Part shown: positions 8,061-16,300 of the stretch, piece by piece
Layout of the letters: each line of letters starts with the position of its first letter
Numbering within the stretch: position 1 is the stretch's first letter
IMG/VR virus record: IMGVR_UViG_3300025151_000099
Span: 1 to 40,949 of that record
Source of the DNA: a virus
Length of the DNA stretch: 40,949 nucleotides
Direction: 5' to 3' (one strand)
Notes under the pieces: generated by a model
The model's database searches: none
What the model was told of the DNA's origin: nothing
Seen by the model: the letters and a program-made list of their open reading frames with translations, nothing else
Made by a program: the position numbers and the translations under genes

Positions 8061-8327
8061 TTAATCTTTAAGAAACTCTGCTAAAGTATGATATGCTGTA
8101 AATACTTCAATTTGATCTTGAGTAGCCTCTCCTAAATCCTCGTCTATTTCAAAAGAATGCGAAGTGGCTACAACCTTCTTTATTACCCATCTATTATTTT
8201 TTAAGTACACATCTCCAAATAACATTGAAGGCAGTTCTAATTTTTCATAAACTGCGTTCTTTACTGCATCTGCTAATTCTGAATTAGAGATATCTACACT
8301 TATACTAGCTTTACCATTAACGACCAT
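8061..8327 (-). CDS. Unrecognised small protein
   Basis: 88 residues starting MVVNGKASISVDI, no family recognised. The sequence suggests a small mixed fold: a short beta strand, a helix (SELADAVKNAVYEKL), strands around WVIKKVVA, and an acidic C-terminal helix. It is preceded by an early-type TATAAT exactly 6 bases from the ATG and by an 18-base sequence shared with the start of the gene at 34680. That suggests early transcription, unlike the late gene downstream. It is divergent from gp25, whose late promoter lies only 40 bases away, so this short gap holds opposed early and late promoters. Confidence 0.75.
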   Translation of the reverse strand: MVVNGKASISVDISNSELADAVKNAVYEKLELPSMLFGDVYLKNNRWVIKKVVATSHSFEIDEDLGEATQDQIEVFTAYHTLAEFLKD

Positions 8328-8331
8328 AATC

Positions 8332-8349
8332 TAATTATATTATAGTTCC
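8332..8349 (-). promoter_or_regulatory. Early-type promoter element, copy 1 of a shared 18-mer
   Basis: On the minus strand GGAACTATAATATAATTA contains two overlapping TATAAT boxes; the second (8339-8334) is 6 bases from the ATG at 8327, placing +1 on the start codon. The same 18 bases occur upstream of the gene starting at 34680. No good -35 TTGACA is seen. Confidence 0.6.
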
Positions 8350-8367
8350 TTTATCCTGATATGCTAC

Positions 8368-8375
8368 ATTAAATA
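8368..8375 (+). promoter_or_regulatory. Late-type octamer ATTAAATA before gp25
   Basis: ATTAAATA, 6 bases, ATG at 8382. First promoter of the large rightward baseplate/fibre block. Confidence 0.6.
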
Positions 8376-8381
8376 TAATAA

Positions 8382-8870
8382 ATGGCTCTCATTAAACTAA
8401 CAGATATTGCAGCTAGTGATTTAGATAATTCTTCATTAGAGAGAGGTTATTTGTATAAAGATTTATTTTTAGATTTAAAGACTACAGTCTACTACAATAA
8501 ACAACTTAATAAAAACTCAGTACTTAAGGATGTTCAAGCGTCTTTTGATGAAAATGCTATTCGTAATAGTATAACTAACATCTTTTTAACTGCTCCAGGA
8601 GAAAAAATACTAAGTCCTGAATTTGGTTTAGATCTTAGAAGATATCTATTTGAGCCTATTTCAGACTTTAATGCATTTGCTATTAAAGACGATATTGATA
8701 ATAGATTACCATTAATGGAGCCGCGAGTTGAGGTAGAAAATGTAGAAGTTGTTCCCTTACCGGATGATAATGAATATATTATCTCTCTACAAATAAACAT
8801 ACCTTCCTTAAATGTGTATGGTTTATCACTAAGATCAACATTAAATAACAATGGGTATTTTATATTTTAA
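8382..8870 (+). CDS. gp25: Baseplate wedge subunit gp25
   Basis: Baseplate wedge/sheath-initiator protein of the gp25 family (162 aa; T4 gp25 is 132 aa), which seeds sheath polymerisation on the baseplate. The conserved core is clear: NAIRNSITNIFLTAPGEKIL, then P-E-F-G-L-D-L-R-R-Y-L-F-E-P (about 60-95), the Pro-x-Phe-Gly and Leu-Phe-Glu motifs typical of gp25, and EPRVEVENVEVVP near 107-120. The N-terminus is longer than in T4. It is followed 5 bases later by gp6, the same order as in many T4-like phages, and starts the long virion block behind a late promoter. Confidence 0.9.
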   Translation: MALIKLTDIAASDLDNSSLERGYLYKDLFLDLKTTVYYNKQLNKNSVLKDVQASFDENAIRNSITNIFLTAPGEKILSPEFGLDLRRYLFEPISDFNAFAIKDDIDNRLPLMEPRVEVENVEVVPLPDDNEYIISLQINIPSLNVYGLSLRSTLNNNGYFIF

Positions 8871-8875
8871 TTATT

Positions 8876-10714
8876 ATGGCAACTTCATCAGATAAAGATA
8901 ACGAATTTTTAGACTTTAGCTTACCGCAAAATGCATATGCAGCTTTTGATGCAGTAAGCTTAAAAGATTATATAGTCAATAGACTGAATACAAATGAAAA
9001 GTTTACAGATCAAAACTATGATGGCAGTAACTTGGCAGCAGTAATTGATATTATAGCTTATTCTTACCATGTATTGTTATTTTATTTAAATAATACAGCA
9101 TCTGAGGTTAATTTTGATCAAGCTTCAATCTATGAAAACATGAATAAGATTGTAAAGCTTATAGGGTATAAACCTGCTGGAAAGCAAACTTCAATAGTTC
9201 CTATAAATGCAGTAGGCTCTTCTTCTATGGCTATAGGTAATTATACTATTAGAAAAAATTCTTATTTTCTAGCTGATGGCATACAATATAATTTTATCAA
9301 AGACTATTCATTTAATAAAACTACTAGTAGTTCTGAGACTATTAAGACTTTAAATGATACAGTTGTTCTTTACCAAGGATCAATAAAAGAATATCCTGAT
9401 TATAATGCGCAAGGTGAAGAGTTTGAAACTTTACCGATAGTTGTAAAAAATATTGTTGATAATAATACTCAAAAATTTATAGCAGATAATACTATAGATG
9501 TATATGTAAAAGAAGTATCAAATAATACATACTACCTTTACAAAGAAGTTGAAAGCTTATACTTATCAAGTTCTAATGATAGAGTATATGAAAGAAGATT
9601 AAATGAAAATGGATTTTACGAAATAAAATTTGGTAGTGGAGTTTTTGGAAAAAAATTAGCTGAGGGTGATATTGTTTCAGTAAATTATATTCAATCAGAT
9701 AATACGGAAGGTATTATAAGCAAGAATGTTATTAATGGTAATAAGCTATTTGTTTATGATTCTTTAAGACAAAGACAAATCTTTAATGATACCTTTGCTA
9801 ATAAGGACGAAACTACCTTTATAGATATAACAAACAGTTCTTTATTAACGGTTAATAATCCTCAAAATTCAACTTCACTATCAGATGAAGAAACGGTTGA
9901 TCAAATTAGAAAAAATGCTCCAAAAGCTTTTGCTTCGCAACTTAGATTAGTTACTGAATCAGACTATGAAGCATTTATAGCAAAAAATTTAGCAAATGTA
10001 GTTAACAGTGTAAAAGTAGCTAATAATGATTCATACATAAATGAATATATTCAATATTTTTATAATATTTGTATTGATCCTAATAAAGTAAACAGAGTCT
10101 TAATTAACCAAATTAATTTTGCTGATGCGTGTGATTTTAACAATATAAATGTTTTCTGTGCTCCTACTTTTACTATTTCGCAAGATAAATCTTTTCCACC
10201 TTATCTATCTGAATCTTTTAAAAATTTGCTTGTAGAGACATGTAACGAACGTAAGATGGTTTCAAATACAGTTGTTCCACGCGATCCAGTTTATATGGCT
10301 TTCGGATTAGGTTTTACTAATTCAGCAGATTTAACTTTAGATCTATTAGATGAAACATCACTGTACATAGTGAGAGAGGTTAATAATAAAATAAACAAAG
10401 ATACATTAAAATCAAGAGTTGGAAATCTTATTAAAGCGTTCTTTGATCCAAGTAGTAATGATCTTGGACAAAAATTAAGCTTTAGTGAGCTAACTAATGA
10501 TATATTATCAATTGAAGGAGTAAAAAGAATATTTACAAAGAACGATTCAAACGATAGTAGCATTGATACGGTTTCATTTTTATCGTTTAATCCAGTTTAC
10601 GAAACTAGTGATATTAGTATAGTTAATCAAGACATTACTTTACCTTACTTTAAGTTTCCATATATGTATTCACCACTTTCTATATCTAATCGTATTAAAG
10701 TAATAGATGAGTAA
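8876..10714 (+). CDS. gp6: Baseplate wedge protein gp6
   Basis: Large wedge protein (612 aa; T4 gp6 is 660 aa), which forms the inner ring joining wedges around the hub; relatives are the J protein of P2-type baseplates. Supporting features are the N-terminal YDGSNLAAVIDIIAYSYHVL helix region (about 44-63), then the NMNKIVKLIGYKP segment (about 84-97), the beta-rich core, and the motif E-I-K-F-G-S-G-V-F-G-K-K-L (about 248-260), where gp6/J proteins have F-G-D-G-x-x-G. A later D-E-E-T-V-D-Q-I-R-K-N-A-P-x-x-F-x-S-Q-x-R-x-V-T-x-x-D-Y run (about 340-365) is also typical. It follows gp25 and overlaps the next gene by 8 bases. Confidence 0.92.
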   Translation: MATSSDKDNEFLDFSLPQNAYAAFDAVSLKDYIVNRLNTNEKFTDQNYDGSNLAAVIDIIAYSYHVLLFYLNNTASEVNFDQASIYENMNKIVKLIGYKPAGKQTSIVPINAVGSSSMAIGNYTIRKNSYFLADGIQYNFIKDYSFNKTTSSSETIKTLNDTVVLYQGSIKEYPDYNAQGEEFETLPIVVKNIVDNNTQKFIADNTIDVYVKEVSNNTYYLYKEVESLYLSSSNDRVYERRLNENGFYEIKFGSGVFGKKLAEGDIVSVNYIQSDNTEGIISKNVINGNKLFVYDSLRQRQIFNDTFANKDETTFIDITNSSLLTVNNPQNSTSLSDEETVDQIRKNAPKAFASQLRLVTESDYEAFIAKNLANVVNSVKVANNDSYINEYIQYFYNICIDPNKVNRVLINQINFADACDFNNINVFCAPTFTISQDKSFPPYLSESFKNLLVETCNERKMVSNTVVPRDPVYMAFGLGFTNSADLTLDLLDETSLYIVREVNNKINKDTLKSRVGNLIKAFFDPSSNDLGQKLSFSELTNDILSIEGVKRIFTKNDSNDSSIDTVSFLSFNPVYETSDISIVNQDITLPYFKFPYMYSPLSISNRIKVIDE

Positions 10715-12893
10715 TATTAAAACAGATTATGCTCTTTTTGATGTAGTTGATTATAAAGGGGAGAATAAACTCTCTTCTTATAATCTTGATATTACACCAC
10801 TTACTTTTAAAGCGAGGATACCTGAAGATGATGGTACTGATATACCTTTAAACGATAAGCGTGTTACTTTTGATTTTGGTGATGGTAGTTTTGGTAACAG
10901 TGTTTCAAGCGTACATGCATATGAATATCCAGGTGAGTATACTGTACGAATGATTATAAGAGATTGTAAAAATAATTCAGTTTTAGCTTCTTATAGTACA
11001 CCGGTACAGATTCATGATTATATTATAAACACTTTTGATATAGATATACCTAACAATGCAGATTTTTTAACCCTTTCAGCAGGTCAGTTTTCCGGGCCAT
11101 TAACTGTTACAGCTCAAACACCTTTTTATCAAGATTTCCAAGATATATATTATAGTACATCCGGATGTGATTTTGATAATTATTTCAACTTAGCTAAAAA
11201 TAAATTTAACAGTTTAAAAAAATACTTTTCAATTTACGAAAAAGTATATTTACCTACACTTTCGAGTTATGAGTATATTGAATTAAAAAAATTAAGCTTG
11301 TCTTCTACAGATATATATGCAAGAATAGATTCTAATAATATTGTTTATGGACTAAGCTCTAGTTTGTCTAGCGTATACGCTGGTAGCTCGGGTACTAAGG
11401 ATATATATCTTAAAACTGAAGATCAATCTGATACCTTTAATGTATCATTCTTTAAGGATAGAGAAAATATTTTTGCAAATAGTTTAAAGGGTTATAAGAA
11501 TAACAACTATACTAATAACTTTAATATTTCGATATCAGCATTCGTAGGTGCTACTTCAGGACAAACTTTAAGCTCTATAAAATTTTCTTCAAATGGTATA
11601 TTGGGTGAAGATATAGAAAAAGATCCATTTCCAGTTAGTAAGACTCAATATAAAGGTTTAGAGATACCCTTCATAATTACTCCTGTTAATAATAATAATT
11701 ATACTATGAAGAGCTTAACTGCAGGTACCCCTACTTTTGTAGTGTTATCTGGAGCATCGAGTAATGTTTACAAACTATCTAACATTGTACCATCTTCTTA
11801 TTATACAATATCTGATTTAGCTAACTCGCTCTCATCAGTAGATACTAATTTTTGGTATAGAGGCGTTTTAACTTTTAATGACAATCTTTCTGCAACTGCT
11901 ACAAGAATTACTCTTAGCGCAAGAAATACTTATACATATAATACTAACAGTTCTCTTCTATCAACTGTTAACGGTCAAGTAACTTTAACTGCTTACCCTA
12001 AAAATTATTATGATTTTTACAAACATAATGAAGATTTTGATTTCGAAAGAACAATAAAGGATTTACGTTTCCAGGAAATATTATTAGATAAAAATATATT
12101 CTTCGATGATTTCATAGGCACTATATTTGGTGATGTTAGCAGTAGACATGATATTCTAGGTAAAAAGTTATATGAGAAAGTATTTAACTTTGTTTCTAAT
12201 AATTCAGATATAGATATATGCGATATTAATTCGCTTATTAGTATGGCGAGTATGACTGATGATTATGGTATAGTTTTTGATAGAGCTTTAGCTCAAGAAC
12301 CTGCTGAAGTAAAGAGGTTTTTAGATATACTAAGTGTAAGTTATAATAAGTTTAGAGGAGGTAAAAATAAATTTGATGAAAACTTTGATCCTCAAGGAAC
12401 TACTACAAAAGCTATCTATGGTAAAAATTTAGGTGAACAAATTGACTCACTAACGTATGAGGTTACTGCGGGAAGTGATTTAGTCGCTTATGAGAAATTT
12501 AGTGACACATATCATCGGTTAAATACATTTCAACCTATAAGTGCTTTAAGCGGTATAAACTCAGGTCCTCAATTTGGAGCAAAGAATACAAACACATACA
12601 TGCTTAGTGATTACAGTAATCAATCTAATAACGCGTCGTTAAGTGGGGGTGATAACTGGGGTTGGAGTTTAATCTTACCATCATCTTACAATATTGAAAC
12701 TGTCAATACATTTTACGAGTTTTATAGTCTATCTGCTGTTTATGATGATACAGTATTAAGCGGATTAGTCGATTACAGTAACGGCTTAACTACTGTTGAT
12801 TTTACCTCACCTTTAAGTAGTTTAGAAGGAGAAGATAATATCTTTGATATTGTTATACGAAATTCATTATTTAGTAGTCTATCCCTGTTCTAA
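10707..12893 (+). CDS. Large baseplate-region protein with N-terminal PKD-like domain
   Basis: 728 residues, overlapping the gp6 stop by 8 bases and so probably translated with it. Residues about 25-110 look like a PKD/Ig-like beta sandwich: V-T-F-D-F-G-D-G-S at 48-56, the loop to HAYEYPGEYTVRMIIRD at 71-87, and a closing strand. The middle is Ser/Tyr/Asn-rich beta material; residues about 445-590 are helical and charged. In T4 the genes after gp6 encode gp7 and gp8, the outer wedge, so this may be a functional stand-in, but I see no sequence match to gp7 or gp8. The end carries tandem in-frame stops (TAA, GGA, TAA), the second lying in the next late promoter. Confidence 0.8.
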   Translation: MSNIKTDYALFDVVDYKGENKLSSYNLDITPLTFKARIPEDDGTDIPLNDKRVTFDFGDGSFGNSVSSVHAYEYPGEYTVRMIIRDCKNNSVLASYSTPVQIHDYIINTFDIDIPNNADFLTLSAGQFSGPLTVTAQTPFYQDFQDIYYSTSGCDFDNYFNLAKNKFNSLKKYFSIYEKVYLPTLSSYEYIELKKLSLSSTDIYARIDSNNIVYGLSSSLSSVYAGSSGTKDIYLKTEDQSDTFNVSFFKDRENIFANSLKGYKNNNYTNNFNISISAFVGATSGQTLSSIKFSSNGILGEDIEKDPFPVSKTQYKGLEIPFIITPVNNNNYTMKSLTAGTPTFVVLSGASSNVYKLSNIVPSSYYTISDLANSLSSVDTNFWYRGVLTFNDNLSATATRITLSARNTYTYNTNSSLLSTVNGQVTLTAYPKNYYDFYKHNEDFDFERTIKDLRFQEILLDKNIFFDDFIGTIFGDVSSRHDILGKKLYEKVFNFVSNNSDIDICDINSLISMASMTDDYGIVFDRALAQEPAEVKRFLDILSVSYNKFRGGKNKFDENFDPQGTTTKAIYGKNLGEQIDSLTYEVTAGSDLVAYEKFSDTYHRLNTFQPISALSGINSGPQFGAKNTNTYMLSDYSNQSNNASLSGGDNWGWSLILPSSYNIETVNTFYEFYSLSAVYDDTVLSGLVDYSNGLTTVDFTSPLSSLEGEDNIFDIVIRNSLFSSLSLF

Positions 12894-12894
12894 G

Positions 12895-12902
12895 GATAAA
12901 TA
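12895..12902 (+). promoter_or_regulatory. T4-type late promoter GATAAATA
   Basis: GATAAATA, 6 bases (tgttta), ATG at 12909. Its TAA is in frame with the preceding gene, two codons after that gene's own stop. Confidence 0.6.
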
Positions 12903-12908
12903 TGTTTA

Positions 12909-15752
12909 ATGGATAACATTACTACAGGGTTTCCAAACGTAAATCAATCAATCACTAATCCTAATGTTAATAGTGATGAAGCTTTGGATAAATTTGCTCC
13001 TTATACTTTTCTGCAATTTATTGAAATAGTAAGCGAAAGTTATAAGCCTGAGACTTTAACCGCTTTTTACAATAATTATCTTAATAAATGGAATACAAGA
13101 AACACGGGGTTAGGTAGTGTAAAGACTACTAATATAATAGATAGATATAGAGATTTTTTAAAGGATATAACATTAAATTTTTCTTCTAATGCTGAAAAGA
13201 AATTTTTAACTCAATTAGATTTTACTGACAAATATGATTTGCAAATAGCAATGTCATTTTTTAGTAAAAAAATTAGAAATATAATTAGCTATTATAAAAA
13301 GAAAAGAAATACATTACATTACTCTTTAACTAAGAGCAAAGTAAAAGGTAGTAGTATAGGTGTTGAGCAAGCTTCAAAAGATCTTATTATTGATTTTCTT
13401 GAAAATAGAAGTACGGGTAATATTGATTATAATATTGATAACATAAAAAATAATTTATCTGTATCTATTACTGAATATTACGATAATTTTTCTCAATATT
13501 TTAATAGAGAGCCTGACGTTGAAGTATATGGTGCTAATTTTAAAGAGTATGAACCGGCAGGATTACCAGAAGAATATAATCTATTTTTATCCTTAGAAAG
13601 AGATATTATTGATACAATATTTGCTAACGTTAGTCAGGATATTAGAGAATTAAAAGAAGCTGATAGTATATTAGATTCTAAGAAAAGACAAACTGAAAAA
13701 TTTATTGGAAGTGATTTTTACTACTTATCAACTGATAATAATGGAACACCTGAAGTTGGTATTTTATTTAAAGCTGATAAACCATATGCTAATTTTTTAA
13801 ATCAGGACTATCCTTCTACTGCTTCAATTTTCTCTAATGAAGTAATAAGTGAAAGAGATTTAGGATTTTTTAGATCACATAATTCGGCTATAGTTACTAT
13901 ACAAGGAAAGAGAATAGATTTTTACGAGAAAAAATCTTACAAACCTAATCAACTTTATATATTTCCTGATCCTAACTTATATACTAATAATGATCAAATT
14001 TTAACTTTTATAGTTGATACATCTAGATCAATTAACAATAGAAGTAAAGGGGTAGCTATAAATCAACCTAATGCCGATAAAGAGAGTACTACGTTTATAG
14101 GATATGCATCAGAAATATCGAAAGAAAGAAATTTAAATACTGATCTATCCTACCTTTACGATCAAGGTTATATTGATGATAGTAAAAAGGATATATTTGG
14201 TAACATATTTGGATTAGTAAAAGATAATAATTATTATAGACAAAATTTAATATCGGAATCACCTAAAAATATTTTAAATTTAGTTCTTAATGGATATGTA
14301 TTTTTTGATGATCTTTATGGTGAAGGATATAGTTTTGATTACGATACTTCAGATAGTTCAACCTTTACTGAGACAATTAGATCAGGAATTAGTTCTTTTA
14401 CTAACGGATTAACAGCGGGGGGTGATTTGAAACCAAATATGCCTCTTTCAGCATATCATATATTTGGTAGATATTTTACTCCTTACCAAGAACTCAAGCA
14501 ACCTTCTAATTATCTTGAAGTAGATTATACTAGGCCTGAGTCTATAACCTTTGATGCTGATGTAATAGAAGGCGCTTATTTTAGATTTTCTGACACTGAG
14601 GCATTAACTGACCCTGTTAGATCAGGATTAAGCGCATATTCTGATTCCGCTCTGCAATTTTATTTTTCGGATTTAGTTGAAGGGGGTGTAGGTTATTTTG
14701 ACGGTGACGGTACTATAATAAGAGCATTAAGTGATGACACTGATTCTTGGACAGAGTCTATGTCAGGTAATTTTACCTACAACGTAAGATTATCGGGTGA
14801 TAATGGAGTTAAAAACTATGATGCAAGTAGATTTACTGATAATATTATTTTTAACTACACTCAAGCTGAAGAAGGATTTATATATAAGGATAATGTATTT
14901 GAAACTACTTCTTTTTCTACTGTTCAAACTGCTAGTGAAGAATTATTTAACCGTAAAAATCATATAGGTAAAATTTATGTAAAAAATATTAATCAACACC
15001 CCGATAATCCTTCAGTCAAAGAACTTACTGAAACTTTAGATTATTTGAGTGGTAAATACAACACTACAGTTTGTCATGAACTATCTAATAAAGTAGTAGA
15101 ATTTGATATATTGTATAATACTCTGTTTATCGAAACAAGTTCATTTTTGGTGACTGAAAAAACTGTATATGAAGATAACAAATTTGTTTCGCCAAATACA
15201 TTTACAAATTCAATAGATATAAACACTAATTTCTTTGATAAAGTAAGTAACCGATTAAGAGTTGGGAGTGATGTATTTTTCTGTAAAATGGTAAGAGAAC
15301 AGCTCACTTACAAAAATAACAGATTATATCCTATAATTTATAGATATAGCTATGCTAATGATAAGACTGATCAAATATATCCAACTACTGGTAACCCGGC
15401 TGTATCTTCCTCTTGTTATTTTGATTTATCTACTTTTGATTCAGTTTATATAGAAGCGGGTAAGCCTAATTTGACTTATAGTAGTGATAATGAACAATTT
15501 AATTTAGCCATAATAGTTAAAGATCAAAATAAAGCACCATTACTAGTAAACTACTTATTTGAATATAAAGATGATATTAGATTTTTAGATTCAACTTCAT
15601 TTGATAGTAACAATGGTAGATTTACAGATATATTCTATAATTCTACAACTGATAGTTTAGATTTAACTAATGCAAACTTTATTTTGAAATCAAATAATCC
15701 CACAGTATCAGCTAACTTTACTAACTTATCTTCAACATCATTAATTTTATGA
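12909..15752 (+). CDS. Large unrecognised baseplate-region protein (947 aa)
   Basis: 947 residues of no recognised family. The first 230 are helical and charged, with YTFLQFIEIVSESYKPETL near 32-50 and a Lys-rich helix near 118-150. The rest is beta-rich and full of Asn, Ser, Thr, Tyr and Asp, typical of phage tail and fibre proteins. Size and position (second gene after gp6) are like T4 gp7 (1032 aa), the elongated wedge arm, so a wedge role is a reasonable inference but not shown by motifs. Its stop overlaps the next start as ATGA. It has its own late promoter. Confidence 0.8.
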   Translation: MDNITTGFPNVNQSITNPNVNSDEALDKFAPYTFLQFIEIVSESYKPETLTAFYNNYLNKWNTRNTGLGSVKTTNIIDRYRDFLKDITLNFSSNAEKKFLTQLDFTDKYDLQIAMSFFSKKIRNIISYYKKKRNTLHYSLTKSKVKGSSIGVEQASKDLIIDFLENRSTGNIDYNIDNIKNNLSVSITEYYDNFSQYFNREPDVEVYGANFKEYEPAGLPEEYNLFLSLERDIIDTIFANVSQDIRELKEADSILDSKKRQTEKFIGSDFYYLSTDNNGTPEVGILFKADKPYANFLNQDYPSTASIFSNEVISERDLGFFRSHNSAIVTIQGKRIDFYEKKSYKPNQLYIFPDPNLYTNNDQILTFIVDTSRSINNRSKGVAINQPNADKESTTFIGYASEISKERNLNTDLSYLYDQGYIDDSKKDIFGNIFGLVKDNNYYRQNLISESPKNILNLVLNGYVFFDDLYGEGYSFDYDTSDSSTFTETIRSGISSFTNGLTAGGDLKPNMPLSAYHIFGRYFTPYQELKQPSNYLEVDYTRPESITFDADVIEGAYFRFSDTEALTDPVRSGLSAYSDSALQFYFSDLVEGGVGYFDGDGTIIRALSDDTDSWTESMSGNFTYNVRLSGDNGVKNYDASRFTDNIIFNYTQAEEGFIYKDNVFETTSFSTVQTASEELFNRKNHIGKIYVKNINQHPDNPSVKELTETLDYLSGKYNTTVCHELSNKVVEFDILYNTLFIETSSFLVTEKTVYEDNKFVSPNTFTNSIDINTNFFDKVSNRLRVGSDVFFCKMVREQLTYKNNRLYPIIYRYSYANDKTDQIYPTTGNPAVSSSCYFDLSTFDSVYIEAGKPNLTYSSDNEQFNLAIIVKDQNKAPLLVNYLFEYKDDIRFLDSTSFDSNNGRFTDIFYNSTTDSLDLTNANFILKSNNPTVSANFTNLSSTSLIL

Positions 15753-16291
15753 ACACTTTTACTCTCTCCATATCTTCATCTAATACAGATATAAATAGAC
15801 AGATAGTACAAAAAACTATCAACTTATTTGATTTGACGGAAATGACACTAGATATTTCTAACATATATACTGAAATATTTCCTAGTTATTTAAGTATTGA
15901 TTGGGGAGATGGGAGTCCAACTATTCAACCAGATATAAAAATATATAGAGATTATAAAACTGAATCAATATTTCCTGAACTTCAAAAGGGTGTTACGCCA
16001 GTAACTTTTAGTACTAATTATAAGCATAGATATTTCCCTTCTTCATACGCTTTAAAGAAGTCGTTAATTTTTAAATTAAATGTTGGGTATATTACCGGTG
16101 AAACTATGCAATTGAGTGCACCAGTAGTAGTTCATTCACAAGGTTATTATGAAAATGTAGATGATATAGATATAATTGGTCTAGATCTAATTAACGATGC
16201 TAATAATTCTTCACGTATATCTTTTCTTACTAAAAAAAACAATTATATAGTACAGTTAGATAACAAATCTTATAAAGAGAATAAACAATAA
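15749..16291 (+). CDS. Small PKD-like virion protein
   Basis: 180 residues that look like one PKD/Ig-like beta sandwich: the strand-turn SIDWGDGSPTIQPD (residues about 50-63) is the W-G-D-G motif of PKD domains, and S-T-N-Y-K-H-R-Y-F-P at 88-97 takes the place of the usual H-x-Y-x-x-x-G strand. It follows the 947-residue protein with an ATGA overlap, so the two are probably made together and may form a complex. PKD domains usually mediate protein-protein contact or act as spacers. It is the second PKD-like domain in this baseplate block. The stop TAA lies in the late promoter of the next gene. Confidence 0.75.
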   Translation: MNTFTLSISSSNTDINRQIVQKTINLFDLTEMTLDISNIYTEIFPSYLSIDWGDGSPTIQPDIKIYRDYKTESIFPELQKGVTPVTFSTNYKHRYFPSSYALKKSLIFKLNVGYITGETMQLSAPVVVHSQGYYENVDDIDIIGLDLINDANNSSRISFLTKKNNYIVQLDNKSYKENKQ

Positions 16292-16294
16292 ATA
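16287..16294 (+). promoter_or_regulatory. T4-type late promoter AATAAATA
   Basis: AATAAATA, 6 bases, ATG at 16301. The TAA of its core is the stop codon of the preceding gene. Confidence 0.65.
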
Positions 16295-16300
16295 TATAAA

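Noticed and set aside
8534-8851. 105-codon leftward frame opposite gp25
   Set aside because: Antisense to a well-conserved baseplate gene with no start signal.
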